From Schleiferilactobacillus perolens DSM 12744 (GTDB lineage Bacteria; Bacillota; Bacilli; Lactobacillales; Lactobacillaceae): DNA of 64,000 nucleotides. Shown one piece after another: positions 59,318 through 64,000 of this stretch. The translations under genes were made by a program, and so were the position numbers. The DNA lies in NCBI RefSeq assembly GCF_001435585.1, contig NZ_AZEC01000008.1:56266-120265 (forward strand), in the 5' to 3' direction. Numbering within the stretch: position 1 is the first letter of the stretch; the number at the start of each line of letters is the position of its first letter. The notes beneath the pieces are model-generated. The model was not told the DNA's origin. It did no database searches and saw nothing but the letters and a program-made list of their open reading frames with translations.

Positions 59318-60511
59318 CTACCAGTACAATTGCCAGTCTTTATAAAAGCGAAGTAATGCTTCCATGTAGAAGTAATCACCCCACAAGTTGCCTTCATCCA
59401 CCCCGTGGCTGGAATGCCAGGAGTACACCCCGTGCAGCAGCAACGGTTCACCCGTACCGCCATCCACCGGAGCGGCATAATGCGTGATCAAGGCGTGCAA
59501 GCTGGCGTGCATCGCTGCCCGATACACCGGCTTATCTGGGTCGGCTTCCGGCAAATACTTCAACATCTCGTGCATCCCGCAGATGGCAATGGCCGCGGCC
59601 GATGAATCCCGACTTTGATCACTGCCGTCGCCAAAGATCAAGTCCCAATAGGGCACATCATCTTGGGGCAGGCGGTTCAGGTAAAAGTTGGTGACGGCCT
59701 TGAACTGGGCAAAAGCCTGCGCATCATGGGTGTCGTAATAGTGCAGCGCCGTGCCATAGATGGCCCAGGCTTGGCCGCGGGCCCAGTCGGAGTCATCGGA
59801 ATATCCTTGACGCGTGGCCCCGCGCAACGGCTTCCCTGCATCATCGAAGTAATAGGTGTGGTAAGTCGAACCATCATCCCGAAACACGGTACTGGTGGCG
59901 GTTTGATAATGGCGATCGGCCACTTCGGCGTAATGAGCATCCCCGGTGACGTTGGTTGCCCAGTAAAGTAACGGAATATTCAAGAGTGCGTCCACAATCA
60001 ATCGGTTTTCATTAGTGGCACCCTTTTGTCCCCAGGCCTGAATGAAGCCGCCTTTTTCATTGAACCGGGTGAGGAGCTGATCAGCGGCCGCGACCCCTGC
60101 AGCTTTTGCCGTTTCATTACCAGTTAATTTGTAAGCGCTGACAGTTGACGGTGAGTAGAGAAATCCTAAATCGTGATGGTCTACCGAAATCTTCTGATCG
60201 ATTCGCTTTGCAAAGCTGTCTACATTCTTTTCGGCCAGCTCGCGGTACTTCACATCACCGGTGTATTCATAGGCGAGCCATAATAGACCAGTCCAGAACC
60301 CATTGGTCCATTCCGTATTCTGCATCGCAGTATAGCGGTTATTCACAGTGGACGGTTCCGGAAAATTCTCACCGAACACCCTAATATTTAAGTCAATATG
60401 CTGAACGGCTTGGTCCAAAGCAGCGGTAATTTCTTTATCGTCAACGATGCCACTGTTAAAGAAACGATGACCATTCTCCAGCTTTTCGATGTGCATGACC
60501 TTACGCTTCAT
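59318..60511 (-). CDS. ugl: Unsaturated glucuronyl hydrolase, GH88
   Basis: A 397-residue (alpha/alpha)6-barrel enzyme of family GH88. Key segments are NTEWTNGFWTGLLWLAYEYT and VDHHDLGFLYSPS, the latter holding a catalytic aspartate, plus ARGQAWAIYG and SRDSSAAAIAICGMHEML. It hydrates the double bond of unsaturated uronic acid residues to release free unsaturated uronate, in the cytoplasm. ATG 60511 is chosen for GGGGGA upstream; it overlaps the preceding gene by 11 bases. Confidence 0.93.
   Translation of the reverse strand: MKRKVMHIEKLENGHRFFNSGIVDDKEITAALDQAVQHIDLNIRVFGENFPEPSTVNNRYTAMQNTEWTNGFWTGLLWLAYEYTGDVKYRELAEKNVDSFAKRIDQKISVDHHDLGFLYSPSTVSAYKLTGNETAKAAGVAAADQLLTRFNEKGGFIQAWGQKGATNENRLIVDALLNIPLLYWATNVTGDAHYAEVADRHYQTATSTVFRDDGSTYHTYYFDDAGKPLRGATRQGYSDDSDWARGQAWAIYGTALHYYDTHDAQAFAQFKAVTNFYLNRLPQDDVPYWDLIFGDGSDQSRDSSAAAIAICGMHEMLKYLPEADPDKPVYRAAMHASLHALITHYAAPVDGGTGEPLLLHGVYSWHSSHGVDEGNLWGDYFYMEALLRFYKDWQLYW
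60129..60143. promoter_or_regulatory. Perfect cre-like site inside ugl
   Basis: TTGTAAGCGCTGACA fits the catabolite-responsive element consensus WTGNAANCGNWNNCW at every position. Lying within the coding sequence, it could act as a CcpA roadblock for the downstream PTS genes. Confidence 0.5.
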
Positions 60512-61322
60512 CAGAATCGGTCCCCCATGCTTCAAATTCGATCAACGCCGGGAATGGCGAGTCATCATCAGCCTTAATGAGATGATCAAACGTTAACCCG
60601 GTAATCCCCTTCTTTTGTACTGAGAAGGACTGCGGCGCAGCGCTCTTATTAAAGTTGAGTAATACCTTCGTCCCGTCGGAAAAAGTGACAGTGCCCTGGG
60701 TCCAATAACTGTCGTGGGGAAAATCTGCCCGCAGAACCACGGTTAACTGGGTGAGATCCACCGGTCGACCAAAACTCAACGAGAATGCGGCTTGCGGATC
60801 TTGATTGATACCCCAAGATTGATAAGGAAAAGCCCCGTGATGATCATTCAACGTATACCCATCGATCGCATTACGCGCGGCAAAAGTAGGATCATGCCGG
60901 GTCTCGATATTCGCAAATGCATGGGGATAAGCACCAGTGTCATCCGCTTGATCGTAAGTATTGCGGGCCAAGTTGCGGACTTCTACCTGTTCTTGGTGCA
61001 CGGCCGGCCAGACTCTGAGCAAATGTTCTTGCCCTGCAAAGGCCTGCTCTGGATAAATGGATTCTTTATCTGGGGCCGTCACCCGCAGGAAATCTGTTGG
61101 CACGCGATAGCGCCAAGGACTCTTGGTGAAATACACCAGGCTGGGGGCCAAGGCGGCATCCAGCTGCACCCAATAGGATTGATTCAATTCTGTCGGATCA
61201 AATTCAATGACAATTTCGTCCCCTGCTTCATAGGTATGGGAGAGTAATAGGAAACTGCCGGTGCCGGATACTGGTCCGACTTTGCGCACCGTTGCACCAG
61301 TGGTACTTAGGCTAATCTTCAC
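60501..61322 (-). CDS. Carbohydrate-binding-like protein of unknown function (first gene of PTS operon)
   Basis: A 273-residue protein, predominantly beta by pattern, without a signal peptide. The C-terminal half (NAIDGYTLNDHHGAFPYQSW, LSFGRPVDLTQLTVVLRADF) resembles a galactose-binding/F5-8C fold as in sugar-binding modules. GTG at 61322 follows AGGAGG. Co-transcribed with ugl (11-base overlap), so it probably handles or modifies the imported uronate sugar. No enzyme family recognised. Confidence 0.7.
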   Translation of the reverse strand: MKISLSTTGATVRKVGPVSGTGSFLLLSHTYEAGDEIVIEFDPTELNQSYWVQLDAALAPSLVYFTKSPWRYRVPTDFLRVTAPDKESIYPEQAFAGQEHLLRVWPAVHQEQVEVRNLARNTYDQADDTGAYPHAFANIETRHDPTFAARNAIDGYTLNDHHGAFPYQSWGINQDPQAAFSLSFGRPVDLTQLTVVLRADFPHDSYWTQGTVTFSDGTKVLLNFNKSAAPQSFSVQKKGITGLTFDHLIKADDDSPFPALIEFEAWGTDSDEA

Positions 61323-61452
61323 GATCCGTCCTCCTAGTTTATTATTTGGACACTTTGTTATCACTTTTACAACAGCATGATAACGCTTAGATTTCCCAGT
61401 GTCAACAACCTTGTTATGATTTCTCAAACCCAATGTAATCACTATCATTGCC

Positions 61453-61466
61453 GTTATCTCAATAAC
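61453..61466. promoter_or_regulatory. Inverted repeat GTTAT-CTCA-ATAAC in the divergent promoter region
   Basis: A perfect 5+5 inverted repeat with a 4-base spacer between the PTS operon start and the IclR gene. Related GTTAT/ATAAC words recur in the same gap (61357-61383), so this could be an IclR-type operator region. Confidence 0.35.
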
Positions 61467-61565
61467 AATCGGCGAAAATAGCGCTTGCTTTCCTGACGTT
61501 GATTGTACTAAACTGATGTTGCAGTTTCTACATGATAAACAATTCAAGATTGCGAGGAAACGTTC

Positions 61566-62333
61566 ATGGATACACAAGAGAGCCAGCCGAAATTATATGG
61601 ATCAGTGCTGATCAAGGCCAAGGAAATTATGGACTACCTATTAATGCAGCCCAAGAGTCCTACCCTAGCCGAATTAAGCCGGGGACTGAATTCATCAAAA
61701 TCGACCACGTTAAAAATACTAAAAACCATGGAACACCTGGGCTTCGTTCGCCGGGAAGAAGAAACGAAACGTTATGTCCTGGGAACGCAATTGATCCCAT
61801 ACGCCACCAAAGCCATTAGCAGCTTCGATATCGCCAATGTGGCCCAACCTTACTTAGAAAAACTGCGGGACGAAACTGGCGAGACCATCAATCTGGGTAT
61901 CCCCGTTAATCAACGAATCGTGCTCGTCAGCAAGCTCGAAAGCTCCAACTCCATCCGCCTGCAATCCACCATCGGCGGCAGTATGAATATGTATTCCTCC
62001 GCAATGGGCAAGGCTGTACTGGCTACCTATTCGGCCGACCAACTAAAGCGTTTCTTGGACACCACCGATTTGCGCCCAGTCACCCAAAATACAATTACCA
62101 ATCAAAACGAATTGCGCCACGATTTAAAGCTCATTCAGGAAGTGGGCGTCGCTGTCGATAACGAAGAAAACGAGCCAGAAGCCTTTTGCCTGGGGGCAGT
62201 CTTGAAAAAGGATACTCAGTTGTATGGCGCATTCAGCATTAGTACGCCCAAGTACCGGATGACACCAGAACGGCGCGCTGGTTTTATTCGCATGCTGCTA
62301 AATACCCAACATGAAATTCAAGAGGCGATCTAG
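61566..62333 (+). CDS. IclR-family transcriptional regulator (KdgR-like)
   Basis: A 255-residue regulator: N-terminal winged helix (AKEIMDYLLMQPKSPTLAEL, SKSTTLKILKTMEHLGFVRR) and C-terminal IclR effector domain (AQPYLEKLRDETGETINLGI, MNMYSSAMGKAVLATY). In uronate loci such proteins respond to keto-deoxygluconate-type metabolites. Its position between the divergent PTS and kdu arms makes it the local regulator of both. Confidence 0.9.
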   Translation: MDTQESQPKLYGSVLIKAKEIMDYLLMQPKSPTLAELSRGLNSSKSTTLKILKTMEHLGFVRREEETKRYVLGTQLIPYATKAISSFDIANVAQPYLEKLRDETGETINLGIPVNQRIVLVSKLESSNSIRLQSTIGGSMNMYSSAMGKAVLATYSADQLKRFLDTTDLRPVTQNTITNQNELRHDLKLIQEVGVAVDNEENEPEAFCLGAVLKKDTQLYGAFSISTPKYRMTPERRAGFIRMLLNTQHEIQEAI

Positions 62334-62362
62334 CATCTGCACAAACAAAATCATTTTTGTTC

Positions 62363-62391
62363 TTGCATTTATGTTGGAACCGTTTTATATT
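62363..62391 (+). promoter_or_regulatory. kduI promoter with overlapping cre-like site
   Basis: TTGCAT (62363-62368), a 17-base spacer and TATATT (62386-62391) form a good promoter. TTGGAACCGTTTTAT (62374-62388) matches the CcpA consensus except at one position and overlaps spacer and -10, so glucose repression is likely. Confidence 0.6.
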
Positions 62392-62410
62392 AGAGATGTA
62401 CGGAAAATAG

Positions 62411-62434
62411 GAAATACCATTTCTTATAAAGAAA
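62411..62434. promoter_or_regulatory. Overlapping palindromes in the kduI leader
   Basis: GAAAT-ACC-ATTTC (62411-62423) and TTTCTT-ATA-AAGAAA (62420-62434) overlap just after the expected transcription start and before the ribosome site. The GAAA...TTTC pattern is like KdgR-type operators, so this is a candidate site for the adjacent IclR protein. Confidence 0.4.
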
Positions 62435-62453
62435 CTAACAGGAGGTAATCAGA

Positions 62454-63299
62454 TTGACTTTTCAGATGGTAACTCGGTATGCCCACGCACCGGAAGATAT
62501 TCAACACTATGACACCAGTAAGCTGCGGGAAGAATTCCTGATGGGTAAGCTCTTTAACCCGGGGGACATTTTACTCACTTATACTTACAACGACCGCATG
62601 ATCTTTGGCGGGGTCACCCCGACCACGGAACCTTTGGAAATTAAGCTGTCCAAGGAACTGGGTGTCGACTTCTTCCTGCAGCGGCGGGAACTGGGCGTCA
62701 TCAACATCGGCGGTAAAGGCAGTATCACGATCAACGGCCAAACCGAAGAGATGGTCAAGCAAGACGGCTACTACATCGGGATGGGCACGGAACACGTGGT
62801 CTTTGCTTCGGCAGATGCCAATGATCCGGCGAAGTTCTATGTGGTCTCCACCCCAGCTCACAAGACCTATCCCAACAAGAAGCTGCCGTTTGCCAATGCA
62901 CTGGCGAAGCCGATCGGCGACCAGAACCACATGAACAAGCGGGTCATTTATAAATATATTGATGCATCGCAAATGGACACTTGTCAGCTGCAAATGGGTT
63001 ATACCGTGCTGGAACCTGGTTCTTCCTGGAACACCATGCCGGCTCATACCCACGCCCGCCGGATGGAAACGTATATGTACTTCGATTTCACCGACCCAGA
63101 TGCCCGGGTATTCCACTTCTTGGGCAAGCCGGATGAAAGCCGCCATATCGTATTAAGTCCAGAACAAGCAGTCGTGAACCCCAGCTGGTCCATCCACTGT
63201 GGTGTGGGCACCAGCAGCTATTCCTTCATCTGGGCAATGTGTGGCGAAAACCAGACCTATGATGATATGGATCAAGTACCCATGAGTGAATTGCGTTAA
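62454..63299 (+). CDS. kduI: 5-dehydro-4-deoxy-D-glucuronate isomerase
   Basis: A 281-residue cupin-type zinc isomerase, the usual KduI length. The metal ligands are visible in PAHTHARRMETYMYFDF and in the later SIHCGVGTSSY. It converts 4-deoxy-L-threo-5-hexosulose uronate, which forms from the unsaturated uronate released by GH88, to 3-deoxy-D-glycero-2,5-hexodiulosonate. TTG start at 62454 with AGGAGG upstream. Confidence 0.95.
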   Translation: MTFQMVTRYAHAPEDIQHYDTSKLREEFLMGKLFNPGDILLTYTYNDRMIFGGVTPTTEPLEIKLSKELGVDFFLQRRELGVINIGGKGSITINGQTEEMVKQDGYYIGMGTEHVVFASADANDPAKFYVVSTPAHKTYPNKKLPFANALAKPIGDQNHMNKRVIYKYIDASQMDTCQLQMGYTVLEPGSSWNTMPAHTHARRMETYMYFDFTDPDARVFHFLGKPDESRHIVLSPEQAVVNPSWSIHCGVGTSSYSFIWAMCGENQTYDDMDQVPMSELR

Positions 63300-63355
63300 T
63301 TAACCAGCCACCATTACGATCAATCTTTGATCACTGAAAGGAAGTTTTTGCATTA

Positions 63356-64000
63356 TGGCTATCGAACAATCGCCGGAAGAAATTAAGCAGCACGAAGCCG
63401 AACTGGATCATTTCAAAATGACCCAGTTCCACTTGGATGGCAAAGTGGCCATCGTCACGGGTGGCAACACTGGCTTAGGCCAAGGTTACGCCGTGGCCTT
63501 GGCGGAAGCCGGCGCGGACATTTTCATTCCTACTTACGGCAAAGCAGAATGGGATAACACCCGGCGCTTGATCGAGAAGCGCGGCCGCAAGGTGGAATTC
63601 ATGGATGTGAACCTGACTGAACCAGGCATCAGCGACAAGATTATCGCTGAAGCGGTGGGGAAGATGGGCCACATCGACATCTTGGTCAACAATGCCGGGA
63701 CCATCCGCCGGAATCCGTTACTGGAATCTAAAGACAAGGACTGGGACGACGTCATTGGCATTAACCTGACAGCGGTTTACCATATGTCACTGTCCGCAGC
63801 TAAGGTTTTTGCTAAACAAAAGTCTGGCAAGATCATCAATATCGGTTCCATGCTGTCCTTCCAAGGTGGTAAGTTCATTCCGTCTTACACGGCTGCGAAA
63901 CATGGTGTGGCTGGTTTGACTAAAGCCTTTGCCAGTGAACTGGGTGCTTATAACATTCAAGTCAACGCCATTGCACCGGGCTACATCAAGACGGCTAACA
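63356..64000 (+). CDS. kduD: 2-dehydro-3-deoxy-D-gluconate 5-dehydrogenase (SDR), 3' end outside window
   Basis: Short-chain dehydrogenase with cofactor motif TGGNTGLGQG (35-44), NNAG, catalytic serine in INIGSMLSFQ and YTAAK as the Tyr-Lys pair. It sits 56 bases after kduI and would reduce the KduI product to 2-keto-3-deoxygluconate using NAD(P)H. ATG 63356 follows AAGGAAG. The gene runs off the right edge after about 215 codons; kinase and aldolase genes are expected beyond. Confidence 0.92.

Noticed and set aside
1..64000. tRNA, rRNA or prophage genes
   Set aside because: None was recognised by cloverleaf or conserved-sequence inspection, and no phage structural or integrase gene is visible.

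Overview
The window looks like a chromosomal segment of a low-to-mid GC Gram-positive lactic acid bacterium of the family Lactobacillaceae. Supporting signs are strong AGGAGG-type ribosome binding sites, frequent TTG and GTG starts, the rpsF-ssb-rpsR operon, Rgg-type regulators, many ABC exporters, mannose-family PTS genes and catabolite-responsive elements. Base composition is near 50% GC by eye, which suggests a Schleiferilactobacillus or Lacticaseibacillus relative; this assignment is inference, as no rRNA or tRNA gene was seen.

Layout. 1-14 kb: an ABC exporter running off the left edge with an apparent frameshift near its start; a histidine phosphatase; a DJ-1-like protein; two tiny membrane proteins; a flavin monooxygenase/NAD(P) reductase pair behind a palindromic operator; an S41 protease; an M23 peptidase; a BcrA-type ABC system with two duplicated permeases; TMEM175 and TauE/SafE membrane proteins; an ECF sigma/anti-sigma pair; and a cold shock protein. 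14-29 kb: a heterodimeric ABC exporter, a lipoprotein, a second SSB, and two mirrored modules that each pair an Rgg-like regulator with a divergent ABC exporter. The modules flank rpsF-ssb-rpsR and alkD, and recQ follows. 29-45 kb is an accessory zone. It holds two ABC-F proteins, one behind a leader peptide and attenuator, a decayed mazEF locus, a gene broken by a stop codon, an AT-rich secreted-protein/membrane-protein pair next to a third Rgg-like regulator, another ABC exporter with a leader peptide, a solitary TnpB, and two copies (one decayed) of a type I toxin-antitoxin locus around an ABC exporter.

45-51 kb: an amino acid permease with a C26-family hydrolase, a large membrane protein of unknown function and a beta-lactamase-fold hydrolase. 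51-64 kb: a glycosaminoglycan (uronic acid oligosaccharide) utilisation locus. Its left-pointing operon encodes a carbohydrate-binding-like protein, an unsaturated glucuronyl hydrolase (GH88), PTS IIB-IIC-IID-IIA, YajC and a heparinase II/III-family lyase, followed by a metallophosphoesterase and a second lyase. The right-pointing arm encodes an IclR regulator, KduI and KduD. The PTS would import and phosphorylate unsaturated disaccharides, GH88 would release the unsaturated uronate, and KduI/KduD would pass it towards 2-keto-3-deoxygluconate.

Two families of structured intergenic repeats are scattered through the window. Family 1 has four members (12208, 47370, 50741, 56904) and family 2 has three (18122, 22409, 29181). 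Both show compensatory base changes in their stems, so they are probably selected as folded RNA or DNA rather than being chance palindromes.
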